DNA from: Thermoleophilia bacterium | Lineage (GTDB): Bacteria > Actinomycetota > Thermoleophilia > RBG-16-64-13 | Assembly (NCBI GenBank): GCA_027493445.1 | Contig: JAOSKU010000001.1 | Span: forward strand, 3,058,822-3,122,821 | Reading direction: 5' to 3' | Length of the DNA stretch: 64,000 nt | Part shown: positions 1-8,748 of the stretch, in pieces | Layout of the letters: the number at the start of each line of letters is the position of its first letter | Numbering within the stretch: the first letter of the stretch is position 1 | Notes under the pieces: generated by a model | Told to the model about the DNA's origin: nothing | The model's input: only the letters and a program-made list of their open reading frames with translations | Database searches by the model: none | Position numbers and translations under genes: made by a program

Positions 1-1
1 C

Positions 2-901
2 ACGATCATCGCGCGCGCCGGAGAGTGGCTGCAGTCGAAGGGCTTCCAATCGGCGGGCACCCTCTTCACATTTGGGATCGGACTGGCCGGCGCTGGAGCC
101 ACCGTGCTGCTCGTGTTGATCATCAGCTTCTACATGCTCATCGACGGACGGCGCATCCGCGCGTATCTGAGCCGCGTGCTGCCCGGGCCGGACGACCAGA
201 TGGACGCATACATTCAGGGCCTGCAGTTCTCGTTCACCCGCTGGGTCAAGGGTCAGCTCGTGCTGGCCATCTCGGTGGGCTCGGCCGCTGGCTTGGGCGT
301 GTGGATCCTGGGGTGGGATGTGGTGGGAATCTGGCCGGAGGGAGCGCAGTATGCCTTGCTCTTCGGGGTGTGGGCGGGAGTCACCGAGGTCATCCCCTAC
401 GTGGGGCCCTGGCTGGGGGCCTTCCCCCCCGTGGTGCTCGCGCTCTTCCATTCGCCCGGCACCGCCTTGTGGGTGGCCTTCATCTACTGGCTGGTGCAGC
501 TCCTCGAGAATCACATTCTGGTCCCCAACATCATGGGGAGTACGGTGGGCGTGCACCCTTTGGTGGTGATCTTCGCCTTGCTGGCCGGCGCCGAGGTGGG
601 CGGCATTCTCGGCATGATCGCCGTCTTGCCCTTGTTGGCCATGCTGCGCCACACCCTCGATTTCTTCCACATCGGCTTCTCCAGGGCTCCCTGGATCGCC
701 GACGACGGAGTCACGCTCCTGAGCGCCCAGACGGTCGGGGAACAGCGGCCCCGCGAGCGGATCGAGGACGGGGGTCGGCGACGGAGGCCGCCGATCAGGA
801 GGAGGGGGAGGAAGGCGGCCGCTCCCAAGCGCGATCCGCCCCGAGGAGCCGATTGTGAGGGGTTCGTTATCTTGCTAGAATCGACCCGTTTTGCAGCATA
901 A
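2..901 (+). CDS. AI-2E family (UPF0118/PerM-like) transporter, 5'-truncated
   Basis: The reading frame is open from the window edge, so the N-terminus lies outside. The visible part has several hydrophobic membrane segments and the family-typical stretch VTEVIPYVGPWLGAFPPVVL followed by LENHILVPNIMGSTVGVHP. This matches the second half of AI-2E/PerM exporters, which are multi-pass inner-membrane proteins with poorly known substrates. The last 70 or so residues are a basic, Arg-rich cytoplasmic tail. The stop codon overlaps the TTG start of the next gene, but a good promoter inside the 3' end suggests that gene also has its own transcript. The family call is solid; the substrate is unknown. 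Confidence 0.85.
   Translation, partial: TIIARAGEWLQSKGFQSAGTLFTFGIGLAGAGATVLLVLIISFYMLIDGRRIRAYLSRVLPGPDDQMDAYIQGLQFSFTRWVKGQLVLAISVGSAAGLGVWILGWDVVGIWPEGAQYALLFGVWAGVTEVIPYVGPWLGAFPPVVLALFHSPGTALWVAFIYWLVQLLENHILVPNIMGSTVGVHPLVVIFALLAGAEVGGILGMIAVLPLLAMLRHTLDFFHIGFSRAPWIADDGVTLLSAQTVGEQRPRERIEDGGRRRRPPIRRRGRKAAAPKRDPPRGADCEGFVILLESTRFAA
853..881 (+). promoter_or_regulatory. Sigma-70-like promoter for the phosphatidyltransferase gene
   Basis: TTGTGA at 853-858 and TAGAAT at 876-881 are separated by exactly 17 bases. Transcription would start near 888-890. The only usable start codon of the next gene is TTG at 891, because an in-frame TAG sits at 876-878. The mRNA would therefore be essentially leaderless, which is common in actinobacteria. 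This is inferred from sequence alone. Confidence 0.5.
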
Positions 902-1499
902 GGAAGAGCACATAGCCACGATCCGCGACTTCCTGGGCGACCGGCTGCGCAAAGCCTTCGAGCCGTTCACGCGCGCCTTCCAGCGGATGCACGTCACCCC
1001 CAACCAGATCACGATCGCAGGTGCTGTCCTGAACCTGGCGGCGGCCTTGCTGGTCGTGCGGGGCGATTTGATCGTCGCCGGGGTGGTGTTTGTGGCGGCC
1101 GGCCTGTTCGACGTGCTTGACGGGTCGCTCGCCCGCTTGTCGAAGATGGTCACACCCTTCGGCGCCTTCCTCGACTCTACCCTCGATCGAGCTTCGGAGG
1201 GCGCCATCCTGGTGGCTATCGCCTACCGGTTCGCCGACATGGGTCACGCCTTCGACGTGGCCGTCGTGGTGGTGGCTCTCCTGGGCTCCTTACTGGTGAG
1301 CTACACGCGGGCTCGGGCCGAGGCCCTCGGCCTGGAGTGCAAGGTTGGCCTCATGAGCCGGCCGGAACGGGTGGTGCTCATCGCCATCGGGCTATTCTTC
1401 AACGTGTTACCCTACGTGGTCTACATCCTTGCCGTGCTGACCATCTACACGGTGGTACAGCGCGTCGTTCATACCTACAGAGGACTCCGGATCCGCTAG
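891..1499 (+). CDS. pgsA: CDP-alcohol phosphatidyltransferase, probable phosphatidylinositol-phosphate synthase
   Basis: This is a 202-residue integral membrane enzyme. The complete CDP-alcohol phosphatidyltransferase signature is present: D74xxD77G78xxA81R82, eight residues, G91xxxD95xxxD99, the metal- and CDP-binding aspartates. Multiple membrane helices follow. The enzyme transfers a phosphatidyl group from CDP-diacylglycerol to an alcohol. The next gene makes inositol-3-phosphate and the one after is a PimA-like mannosyltransferase, so phosphatidylinositol-phosphate synthase is the likely activity. Phosphatidylglycerophosphate synthase is the alternative. The TTG start is forced by an upstream in-frame stop. 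Confidence 0.85.
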   Translation: MQHKEEHIATIRDFLGDRLRKAFEPFTRAFQRMHVTPNQITIAGAVLNLAAALLVVRGDLIVAGVVFVAAGLFDVLDGSLARLSKMVTPFGAFLDSTLDRASEGAILVAIAYRFADMGHAFDVAVVVVALLGSLLVSYTRARAEALGLECKVGLMSRPERVVLIAIGLFFNVLPYVVYILAVLTIYTVVQRVVHTYRGLRIR

Positions 1500-1545
1500 G
1501 GACCTGCCGGCGGACGGGACCGCGGGAGATGCCAAGGAGGGCGCA

Positions 1546-2682
1546 GTGAGCGGTAAAGTGAGGGTCGCGATCGTCGGCGTGGGAAACTGTGCCTCGTCGT
1601 TCATCCAAGGCGTGCACTACTACCGGGAAGCGAAGGACGGCGAGTTCGTGCCCGGGCTCATGCACGTGAACTTGGGCGGCTACCACATCTCCGACATCGA
1701 GTTCACCGCCGCCTTCGACATCGACAAGACGAAGGTGGGCAAGGACCTCTCCCAGGCCATCCTCGCGGGAATGAACAACACGATCAAGTTCACCGACGTT
1801 CCCGAGATCGGGGTGAGGGTGTCGCGGGGCATGACCCACGACGGCCTGGGCAAGTACCTCTCGCAGGTCATCGAGAAGGCTCCCGGCCCCACCGACGACG
1901 TAGTCGGCATCCTCAAAGATACCAAGACCGACGTGGTGGTGAGCTACCTGCCCGTGGGCAGCGAGATGGCCACCAAATGGTATGTGGAGCAGGTGCTCGA
2001 GGCGGGTTGCGCCTTCGTCAACTGTATTCCGGTGTTCATCGCTCGGGAGGAATACTGGCGCAAGCGCTTCGAGGAGCGGGGGCTGCCGGTAATCGGTGAC
2101 GACATCAAGTCGCAGGTGGGGGCCACCATCGTGCACCGCGTGCTGGCCCGTCTCATGCGCGAGCGGGGCGTCAGGCTGGAGCGCACCAGCCAGCTCAACG
2201 TAGGCGGCAACACCGACTTCCTCAACATGCTCGAACGGGAGCGGCTCGAGAGCAAGAAGATCTCCAAGACCAACGCCGTGACCTCGCAGCTCGACTACGA
2301 TCTGGGCGCCAAGAACGTGCATATCGGCCCTTCGGACTACGTTGAGTGGCTCGACGATCGCAAATGGGCCTACATCCGCCTTGAAGGCCGCACTTTCGGC
2401 GACGTGCCCCTGAACGTGGAACTCAAGCTCGAGGTCGTTGACTCACCCAACTCCGCCGGCATCGTGATCGACGCCGTCCGGTGCGCCAAGCTGGCCCTGG
2501 ACCGCGGCATCTCTGGCGCTCTCTACGAGCCGTCCTCGTACTTCATGAAGTCGCCGCCCGCCCAGTACAGCGACGCCGAGGCCCGGGAGAAGACCGAGGC
2601 CTTCATCGCGGGCACGTCGGAGGCCAGCCGAGCCGCAGCCAAACGCGCGAAGGCCGCGGAGAAGGCAGAAGCGGAGTCGTAG
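1546..2682 (+). CDS. ino1: Inositol-3-phosphate synthase
   Basis: This 378-residue soluble enzyme converts glucose 6-phosphate to 1D-myo-inositol 3-phosphate with bound NAD. The N-terminal Rossmann segment [18 protein letters not shown] is present, as are family blocks such as [12 protein letters not shown] and [10 protein letters not shown]. Length matches the short bacterial/archaeal class. The GTG start at 1546 has a clean AAGGAGG ribosome site about 5 bases upstream (near 1534). It lies 46 bases after the phosphatidyltransferase gene and supplies its substrate, giving an inositol phospholipid operon. A short Ala/Lys/Glu-rich tail ends the protein. Confidence 0.95.
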   Translation: MSGKVRVAIVGVGNCASSFIQGVHYYREAKDGEFVPGLMHVNLGGYHISDIEFTAAFDIDKTKVGKDLSQAILAGMNNTIKFTDVPEIGVRVSRGMTHDGLGKYLSQVIEKAPGPTDDVVGILKDTKTDVVVSYLPVGSEMATKWYVEQVLEAGCAFVNCIPVFIAREEYWRKRFEERGLPVIGDDIKSQVGATIVHRVLARLMRERGVRLERTSQLNVGGNTDFLNMLERERLESKKISKTNAVTSQLDYDLGAKNVHIGPSDYVEWLDDRKWAYIRLEGRTFGDVPLNVELKLEVVDSPNSAGIVIDAVRCAKLALDRGISGALYEPSSYFMKSPPAQYSDAEAREKTEAFIAGTSEASRAAAKRAKAAEKAEAES

Positions 2683-2748
2683 GAGCGATCCGGATGGGGA
2701 GGGCGACCGCCCGGTGGGGGGTCGCGCCTATCTCTGGCCGGAAGGGGA

Positions 2749-3870
2749 GTGGTGGTGAGCAGCGAGAGTCTGCGGGTGGCGCTGGTGACCCCCTTTTCCT
2801 GGCCGGTACCGAGTGCCGTCAACCAGCACGTCGCCGACCTCGCCCGGGGCCTGCGCGCTCTGGGACATCGTCCGGCCGTGGTCACGTCGTCCCAGGAGCC
2901 GCGCGACCTTAACCGGGCGCGGGCCCTCTCCCGCCGCCCCGGTGAGATTGGTGTCGAGTTGCTGTCCGGCTGGCGGGCGGGGAAGGAGCCCGATTCACGC
3001 CTTCTTCCTCCGGTGGGTTCGGGTCCGCTCGCCCCGGAGAACGGCATCCCCGTCGTGCCCCTCGGTCGAAGCTTCTCGCTGCCCCTGAACGGCTCGGTAG
3101 CCACCCTTGGCTTGCCGGTGGACATCACCTCGCGCCTGGAGCGCCTGCTGGCCGGAGCCTGCTTCGACCTGGTCCATGTCCACGAGCCGGTGGCGCCGTC
3201 GCTGAGCTTCACGGCCATCCGCGAGTCGCGCAGCCCGCTCGTGGCCACTTTCCACCTGACTCCGATCGGTCTGCTTGCCTACGACAAGGAGCAGGGCCTG
3301 CTGGCGCGTTTCTTCGACCGCCTCGACGGGCGCGTGGTGACTCATCCGCGAGCGGCGGAGATGCTCGGCCGCCTATTCCCAGGGGAGTACCGTCTGGTAC
3401 CGCCGGGCGCCGCCCTCACCATTCCGGCCGAAGGGGAGCGGGCGCCGGGAGCTTCGGCTGTAGGAGGGGGGGCCGCGGACGACCCTGGGGGGAGATCGCT
3501 CCTCTACGTCTACCGAGGCGACGATGCTCGCGGGCTCAAGGCCTTCTTCCGGGCGCTGGGCGCGGCCTTCCCTGCGGGGATCGACTCCGTGACCGTGGCC
3601 GTCCACCGGCCGTCGGCCGAGCTCTGGCCGCCGCGGCGCGAGCCCCGCCGTCTGCGGGAGCGGGTGCGCTGGCTCGACTTCGCCGATCCCGGCCGGCTGG
3701 CGCCGGCCTACGCGGCGGCGGCCGGCACGGTGCTGCCGTACCTGGGCGGGGAGTGGCTGCTGCAGACCGCCGTGGATGCCGCCGCCGCCGGCTGCCCCGT
3801 GGTCGGTCCCGACCTGCCCTTCATCCGGCACTTCCTGGCCGAGGATGCCTGGGCCTTCCGGGGGTGGTGA
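2749..3870 (+). CDS. PimA-like GT4 glycosyltransferase, reading frame broken near its 3' end
   Basis: The 373-residue open frame resembles phosphatidylinositol mannosyltransferase PimA. Visible similarities are an N-terminal Rossmann unit (VALVTPFSWPVPSAVNQHV), the NGSVATL segment, HVHEPVAPSLSFTAI and ATFHLT. The second domain has RGDDARGLKAFF and an LGGE loop, but the usual last acidic residue of the GT4 E-x7-E motif is replaced by Asp. The frame stops at 3868-3870, yet the expected C-terminal helix (VTVDVTRDDALAPAVASLIG...VVRDIVELYRDVLA) continues in the next frame. G-runs at 3860-3864 and 3871-3876 are the likely site of a one-base deletion. If repaired, this gene fuses to the PHP gene. 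Confidence 0.75.
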   Translation: MVVSSESLRVALVTPFSWPVPSAVNQHVADLARGLRALGHRPAVVTSSQEPRDLNRARALSRRPGEIGVELLSGWRAGKEPDSRLLPPVGSGPLAPENGIPVVPLGRSFSLPLNGSVATLGLPVDITSRLERLLAGACFDLVHVHEPVAPSLSFTAIRESRSPLVATFHLTPIGLLAYDKEQGLLARFFDRLDGRVVTHPRAAEMLGRLFPGEYRLVPPGAALTIPAEGERAPGASAVGGGAADDPGGRSLLYVYRGDDARGLKAFFRALGAAFPAGIDSVTVAVHRPSAELWPPRREPRRLRERVRWLDFADPGRLAPAYAAAAGTVLPYLGGEWLLQTAVDAAAAGCPVVGPDLPFIRHFLAEDAWAFRGW

Positions 3871-3875
3871 GGGGG

Positions 3876-4790
3876 GTGACCGTCGACGTAACCCGTGACG
3901 ACGCCCTGGCGCCCGCGGTCGCGTCCCTCATCGGGGTCGCTCGGCCGCCGGCCGCTACCGGACATGGAGCCGCCACCGTAGTCCGGGACATCGTGGAGCT
4001 CTACAGAGACGTGCTCGCGGCCACCACGGGAGTGACCGCCGTGTGCGACATGGGCGGCTCCCCGCGCCAGAGGCGGGTGCGGCCCACTGCGCTTCCCCGC
4101 TGGAGCCGGGTGGTGGCCCCTGACGGCTGGATTCACGCCGACCTGCACATCCACTCCCACCACTCCAAGGACTGCACCAGTCCGGTGGGGTCCATCCTGG
4201 CCACGGCCCGGGAGGTGGGGCTGGGGGCCATTGCCATCGCCGATCACGACACCATTGCCGGAGGGCTCGAGGGAAGTTCTCTGACACGGGAGGATCTGAT
4301 CGTCATCGTGGCCGAGGAGGTGATGACTCAGCACGGGGAGGTCATCGGGCTCTTTCTGGAGGAGGAGATTCCTGCCGGCAAGACCTTCGACGAGACTCTG
4401 TCGCTCATCAAGGAGCAGGGCGGCCTGGTCTATGTGCCGCATCCCTTCGACCGGCTGCGCACCACGCCCTCCTACCGCTCCATGGTCGACAACTTGCACC
4501 GCATCGACGTGATCGAGACCTACAACGCCCGGAACGCCCTCTCGTATTTCAATCTCAATGCCGAGCGCTTCGCCACCAAGTACAATGTGGTGGCCGGCGC
4601 CGGCAGCGACGCCCACGTGCTGGCGGGTCTGGGCACGGCCATGCTGCGCATGCCCCGCTTTGATGGACCCGAGTCCTTCATGGAAGCCCTGCGAGAGGCC
4701 GACATCGTCACGCGCCGCCGCAGCCTGCTGTACCTGCAGTCTTTGAAGCTGCTGCAGAACACGCTTGATCACGTGCTGCCGGGATCGTGA
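3876..4790 (+). CDS. PHP-domain phosphoesterase, probably the C-terminal half of a glycosyltransferase-PHP fusion
   Basis: Counted from GTG 3876, about the first 50 residues look like the missing C-terminal helix region of the preceding glycosyltransferase. A PHP domain follows with its metal-binding motifs: H87-A-D-L-H91-I-H93, ADHD at 122-125, AEE at 147-149, PHP at 188-190 and SDAH at 244-247. PHP proteins of this type are metal-dependent phosphoesterases. Given the neighbours, a phosphoinositide-related or nucleotide phosphate is a possible substrate, but nothing proves it. The native start is uncertain because of the suspected frameshift: 3876 is the first plausible start if the gene is separate. 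Confidence 0.75.
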   Translation: MTVDVTRDDALAPAVASLIGVARPPAATGHGAATVVRDIVELYRDVLAATTGVTAVCDMGGSPRQRRVRPTALPRWSRVVAPDGWIHADLHIHSHHSKDCTSPVGSILATAREVGLGAIAIADHDTIAGGLEGSSLTREDLIVIVAEEVMTQHGEVIGLFLEEEIPAGKTFDETLSLIKEQGGLVYVPHPFDRLRTTPSYRSMVDNLHRIDVIETYNARNALSYFNLNAERFATKYNVVAGAGSDAHVLAGLGTAMLRMPRFDGPESFMEALREADIVTRRRSLLYLQSLKLLQNTLDHVLPGS

Positions 4791-4869
4791 TGGCAAAGCG
4801 AAGGAAACACGGGCCCGTGCGCCAATATAGGAGCTACCCGCGAATGGCGACACGGCGACAAGGAACGGG

Positions 4870-5511
4870 ATGGCAGCGCAACCACGCAAGAAACGGGCGG
4901 CCGAGCCGCCCTCGGAACCCAACGACATCTACCGCAAGCTGGAGGAGCGCGCAATTGCGGAGAGCAATGAGCTCAACCGTCGCGTGGCGCGTTGCCGGGC
5001 TTGTAACCGCGGGGACTTCCTGCCGGCTGTCGGCTCGGGCCATCCCCTGGCCGACATCGTGCTCGTCAAGTACGAGCCCCGTTACTTGGAGGTCAGCGAA
5101 GGGGTGGCCTTCTTCGGTCGGTCCGGCGCCGCGGTGCTGAAGAGCGTGGAGCGGCTGGGGGTCGACCCTCTGCTGCTCTACGGCACAAACATCGTGAAGT
5201 GCGCCGGGGTGGACCCGAAGGAGGGCGAGGCCAACTGCCCTCTCTATCTGCTCGAGGAGATCCACATCACCCAACCCAAGCTCGTTGTGATCATGGGCGA
5301 GCGCACCCTCCAGGTCTTCAGCCGGCATGCGCCGGAGGGCATGGGCCCCCTGGAGTGGCGGCCCGGCGAGCTTCAACGCTTGACGGCCTTCACCCAAGCT
5401 CTGGTGACCCCCGACCTGGACGCCAGCCTAGATGACGGCACGCGCAAGCGAGAATTCTGGAGCGCCTTCCGAACCCTTGGCGACTGGTACCGGGACGAAC
5501 CGCCGTACTGA
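4870..5511 (+). CDS. Uracil-DNA glycosylase superfamily protein with altered active-site motifs
   Basis: This 213-residue protein has the layout of family 4 (iron-sulfur) uracil-DNA glycosylases. Cys42 and Cys45, then Cys111 and Cys123, sit where the four 4Fe-4S ligands are expected, and TNIVKC and LVVIMGERTLQVF match conserved strands. The first catalytic motif, normally GEAPG, reads VKYEP (residues 66-70). The second, normally HPS/HPA, reads TPDLDA (180-185). DNA binding and the cluster may be retained, but uracil excision is doubtful. ATG 4870 follows AAGGA by about 5 bases. It follows the PHP gene in the same direction. Confidence 0.75.
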   Translation: MAAQPRKKRAAEPPSEPNDIYRKLEERAIAESNELNRRVARCRACNRGDFLPAVGSGHPLADIVLVKYEPRYLEVSEGVAFFGRSGAAVLKSVERLGVDPLLLYGTNIVKCAGVDPKEGEANCPLYLLEEIHITQPKLVVIMGERTLQVFSRHAPEGMGPLEWRPGELQRLTAFTQALVTPDLDASLDDGTRKREFWSAFRTLGDWYRDEPPY

Positions 5512-6220
5512 GGGCCTCGCCTGGCCGGCACTGAGCGGGCTGCTGGTGGTCGCCGCCCTCGTGCTGGTGGGCCGGGTTCCCAACACGCCGTGGCTCGAGG
5601 CGGACGTCATGTTGGGGTTCGTCCTGACCGTCGCTCCCGTGTGTCTCTTCGTCTGGCTTCTGTCCACCCGCCGCCTATCGCCGGTCCTTCTGGCCGGGCT
5701 TGTGGGCGTGGGTCTTGGGGCGGCCGGTGTCCTCTCGTTCACGGGATGGCTCACAGCCGCCGCCCTCTTCAAGGTGCTGTTGGCCGCGCTCGTGGGCCGG
5801 CTGCTGGGGAGGCAGGTGGCCGAGGCCTGGTGGCTCGCAGTGGTCGCGCTGGTTGCCCTGCTGGCCGACGCGTGGAGCGTGTTCGCCGGTCCCACCCGGG
5901 TGGTGGTGGAGCGGGCCCCAGTGGCTCTTGACTACCTGCTGGTGCACTTCCCCGCTTTGGGGAACCCCCAGGCCGGTATGGGGCTGGGCATGAGCGACGT
6001 GGTCTTCCTGGCCCTGTTTGCCGCGGGCAGCCGGGCGGCTGCTCTACGAGCCGGGGTGGGGTTCCTGGCCATGACGGCCTCGCTCGTGCTCACCGTTGCC
6101 CTGGCTCTGCTCTGGCGGCCCGCTCTTCCGGCTCTGCCCCTCATCAGCCTGGCCTTCCTGGCCACCAACGCCGACCGGATCTGGGCCCGGAGGCCCGGAC
6201 GGCGGACGTCGCACGAGTAG
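5432..6220 (+). CDS. Multi-pass membrane protein with presenilin/SPP-like (GxGD aspartyl protease) motifs
   Basis: This 262-residue protein has about seven to nine hydrophobic segments after a polar 30-residue N-terminus. Three motifs match the order and spacing of presenilin-type intramembrane aspartyl proteases. The first is an aspartate at the end of a membrane segment in LLADAWSVFAGPTRVVVE (D146). The second is GMSDVVF (D189), in the place of GLGDFIF. The third is RPALPALPLIS (229-239), in the place of the PAL motif. HFPAL (172-176) also resembles the presenilin LFPAL stretch. The two aspartates are 43 residues apart, close to signal peptide peptidases. Gly-to-Ser in GxGD is unusual. The start overlaps the upstream gene by 80 bases; a TTG near 5480 is an alternative. 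Confidence 0.6.
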   Translation: MTARASENSGAPSEPLATGTGTNRRTEGLAWPALSGLLVVAALVLVGRVPNTPWLEADVMLGFVLTVAPVCLFVWLLSTRRLSPVLLAGLVGVGLGAAGVLSFTGWLTAAALFKVLLAALVGRLLGRQVAEAWWLAVVALVALLADAWSVFAGPTRVVVERAPVALDYLLVHFPALGNPQAGMGLGMSDVVFLALFAAGSRAAALRAGVGFLAMTASLVLTVALALLWRPALPALPLISLAFLATNADRIWARRPGRRTSHE

Positions 6221-7627
6221 ACGCGGCTCCGGCGGCTCACCGGCGGCAATCCTCTCCAGCAGACCCACCGCCTCGATGTGCGGCGTGTGCGGGAACATGT
6301 CCACAGGGGTCACCCGGGCCAGACGGTATCCAAGCTCCCGGAAAAGGGAGGCATTCGGCGCCATGGTCGAGGGGTTGCACGAGACGTAGACCACCTTTGC
6401 TGGAGAGGCGGCCGCCACCCGGGCGATGACCTTGTTGGCCAGACCGCCGCGAGGGGGGTCGAGCACCACCACGTCGGGTCTCGCCAGACCCTCGGGTAGG
6501 ACCCGGTGTCCCTCGAGGATCTCTTTCAGCACCTTGCGGGCGTCGCCCTCCAGGAAGGTGGCCGAGGTCAGGTTGTTCAGGGCGGCGTTCTCCTGCGCAT
6601 CACGCACGGCGGCCGCCACGATCTCGATGCCGAGCAAAGTCCGGGCCCGCCGGGCCAGGTAGAGAGCGATGGACCCGATGCCCGAGTAGAGATCCCATAC
6701 GACTTCGTTCCCGGTGAGAGCCGCTTCCCGGGCGGCCGTCTCGTAGAGGACGGCGGCCATGCGGGTGTTCGTCTGGAAGAAGGCGTCGATCGAGACCTTG
6801 AGGCGCAGGCCGTCGAGGTTCTCATAGAGGTAGGGGCGGCCCCAGAGGATGGTGTGCGGCAGACCGGTGGCCACTTCGGCCGGGCTCTCGTTGACGGCGT
6901 GCAGCACGCCGACAATCTGCGGATGCCGCTCCCGCAGCACCCGCACCAGGCCTTCCCCGTCGGGCAGGGTTCCCGGAGCGGTGACCAGGTTCACCAACAC
7001 CTCGCCGGTGGCGGCCTCACGCACGGCCAGGTGCCGAGCGAAGCCGCTATTTTCCCGCGGGTTCCAGGGGGCCAAGCCCCGCGCGCGCAACCACTCCTCG
7101 ACGGTGGTGCGCACCCCTTCGGTCGTTTCGGGCACAAGATGGCACTCGTCCATGGAAAGCACCGTGTCCCAACGACCCGGAGGGTGAAAGCCAATGGTCG
7201 GCCGGCCGCTGACCGCCCCTATCGAGAACTCCACCTTGTTGCGGTAGCGCCAGGGATGGTCCATGGCCTCGATGGGCTGAAGATCGAAGTCGTCGAGGCC
7301 GCCCAAGCGCTCGAGGGTGTCGCGCACCTGCTGCTGCTTGTACCGGAGCTGCACCCTGTAGTCGAGGCTCTGCCAGCGGCAGCCTCCGCAGCTTTCGAAG
7401 TGCCGGCAGTGGGGGTCGACCCGGTCGGCCGAGGGTGTGAGAATCAGTTCGAGCCGGGCCTCGGCGTAGCGCTTCTTGACCCGGGTCACGCGGGCGCGCA
7501 CCACATCGCCCGGCACTGCTCCGGCCACGAAAACCACGAAGTCGTCCATCCGGCCGATGCCCTGCCCACCGAAGGCCAGGGTGGTCACCGGCAGCTCGAT
7601 GCTCTGTCCTTTGTGAGGCTTGCCCAA
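6044..7627 (-). CDS. rlmD: 23S rRNA (uracil-5-)-methyltransferase, RlmD/RumA family
   Basis: This SAM-dependent enzyme methylates C5 of a uridine in 23S rRNA. Seen in order are a TRAM-like beta-barrel (ELPVTTLAFGGQGIGRMDD), the iron-sulfur motif CRHFESCGGC, the SAM-binding segment VVWDLYSGIGSIALYLA, DPPRGGL and the nucleophile loop YVSCNPST. TTG at 7627 is chosen as start because GGCAGGAG precedes it by 6 bases and the TRAM domain begins just after. Upstream codons lack coding character. The C-terminal 75 or so residues extend past the usual family end and run antisense over 177 bases of the facing membrane-protein gene. Confidence 0.85.
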   Translation of the reverse strand: MGKPHKGQSIELPVTTLAFGGQGIGRMDDFVVFVAGAVPGDVVRARVTRVKKRYAEARLELILTPSADRVDPHCRHFESCGGCRWQSLDYRVQLRYKQQQVRDTLERLGGLDDFDLQPIEAMDHPWRYRNKVEFSIGAVSGRPTIGFHPPGRWDTVLSMDECHLVPETTEGVRTTVEEWLRARGLAPWNPRENSGFARHLAVREAATGEVLVNLVTAPGTLPDGEGLVRVLRERHPQIVGVLHAVNESPAEVATGLPHTILWGRPYLYENLDGLRLKVSIDAFFQTNTRMAAVLYETAAREAALTGNEVVWDLYSGIGSIALYLARRARTLLGIEIVAAAVRDAQENAALNNLTSATFLEGDARKVLKEILEGHRVLPEGLARPDVVVLDPPRGGLANKVIARVAAASPAKVVYVSCNPSTMAPNASLFRELGYRLARVTPVDMFPHTPHIEAVGLLERIAAGEPPEPRLLVRRPPSGPPGPDPVGVGGQEGQADEGQSRKSGPPEQSQGNGEHERGRHGQEPHPGS

Positions 7628-7674
7628 GCCGGGCTCCTGCCGTGCGATGATGGAAAGCGATACGGACCCCGAGG

Positions 7675-7696
7675 CCGGGTTTGCTAGTATACCCGG
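7675..7696. promoter_or_regulatory. Inverted repeat in the divergent rlmD/EamA promoter region
   Basis: CCGGGT (7675-7680) and ACCCGG (7691-7696) flank a ten-base AT-richer core that contains TATACT on the minus strand. The site lies between the divergent starts at 7627 and 7755, where shared promoter elements would be expected. No clear -35 element was found on either strand. Confidence 0.25.
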
Positions 7697-7754
7697 CTGG
7701 TTCCCGCCCCACCACGAGGCGGGCCGCGTCTCATCGTCTCCCGGAGCCGCCCCC

Positions 7755-8748
7755 GTGTCCGACGTCAGAAAACGGATCCTCGCCGAGGTGTTGCTGGTGG
7801 CCGTGGCCGCCGTGTGGGGAGCCACCTTCGTCATGGTCAAGGACGCCGTGGCCCTATACCCGACCATGCCCTTCCTGGCTCTCCGCTTTGGCCTGGCCAC
7901 TCTGGTCCTGGCGCCTCTCGCGCTGCTCGGCCGGCGGACCGGTACCCGCGAGGGCCGCCGGGGCCCTCTGTGGGGGCGGGCTGGTCATGGGCCTGTTCCT
8001 GGGGGCGGGATACATCTTTCAGACCCTGGGACTGGAACGCACCACAGCGTCGAACGCCGGCTTCATCACCGGTCTGTTCGTAGTGCTCACCCCGGTGCTG
8101 CAGGGGATCCTCTGGCGGCGCTGGATCGGGGGCGGCGCGCTTGTCGGAGTTGTGCTGGCCACCGGGGGCCTGTTCCTGCTCTCAGGGGGCGCTCAGGGGG
8201 GTGATCCCCTGGGCGACGGCCTCGTCGTGCTCTGCGCCCTCAGCTTCGCCGCCCACATTCTGGCCACGGCCCGCTACGCGGGCGGACGGGGCGTGGGGGA
8301 GCTCACCATGATACAGCTGGGCACGGTGGCCCTGCTCACCGGAGCCTTGAGCGTAGGGGGCGCCGCCTCCGGCTTGGGTCCGGCTCTGACCCCGCCTCGG
8401 GAGCCCACTGTTCTGCTGGGGCTGGCCGTGACGGCCATCCTGGCATCGGCGGCTGGGTTCTATATCCAGACCTTCGCCCAGAAGCGCACGGCGCCCACGC
8501 GCACGGCGGTCATCCTCACCATGGAGCCGGTCTTCGCCGGCTTTTTCGGATACGTGCTGGCCGGCGAACGACTGCACCCCGGCGGCTGGGTGGGGGCCGC
8601 CCTCATCCTGGGAGGGATGCTGGTGTCGGAATTCACTCCCAGGAGACGTCGCGTGGGTCTGGAGGAGGCGGGCGCCCGTGATTCGAGCGTCGGGGAGGGC
8701 GGCCGTCCGGCCTCGAACTCGATCCGGCTATCCTCCGAAGAGCCCTAG
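7755..8748 (+). CDS. EamA/DMT-family transporter, frame split by a one-base indel
   Basis: The protein is a ten-helix drug/metabolite transporter of about 330 residues with two EamA repeats. The N-terminal part (VSDVRKRILAEVLLVAVAAV, WGATFVMVKDA) is read in one frame. From about 7960 the sequence continues in the next frame with GGGLVMGLFLGAGYIFQTLG, TASNAGFITGLFVVLTPVLQ and a second EamA repeat ending VSEFTPRRRR. Removing one G from the run at 7960-7963 restores a continuous protein, so an extra base is likely. Substrate unknown. GTG 7755 is the most probable start. The 3' end overlaps the convergent gene by 21 bases. Confidence 0.75.

Noticed and set aside
6506..7687. 393-codon plus-strand frame opposite rlmD
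   Set aside because: Antisense to rlmD motifs; no recognisable domain and no ribosome site.
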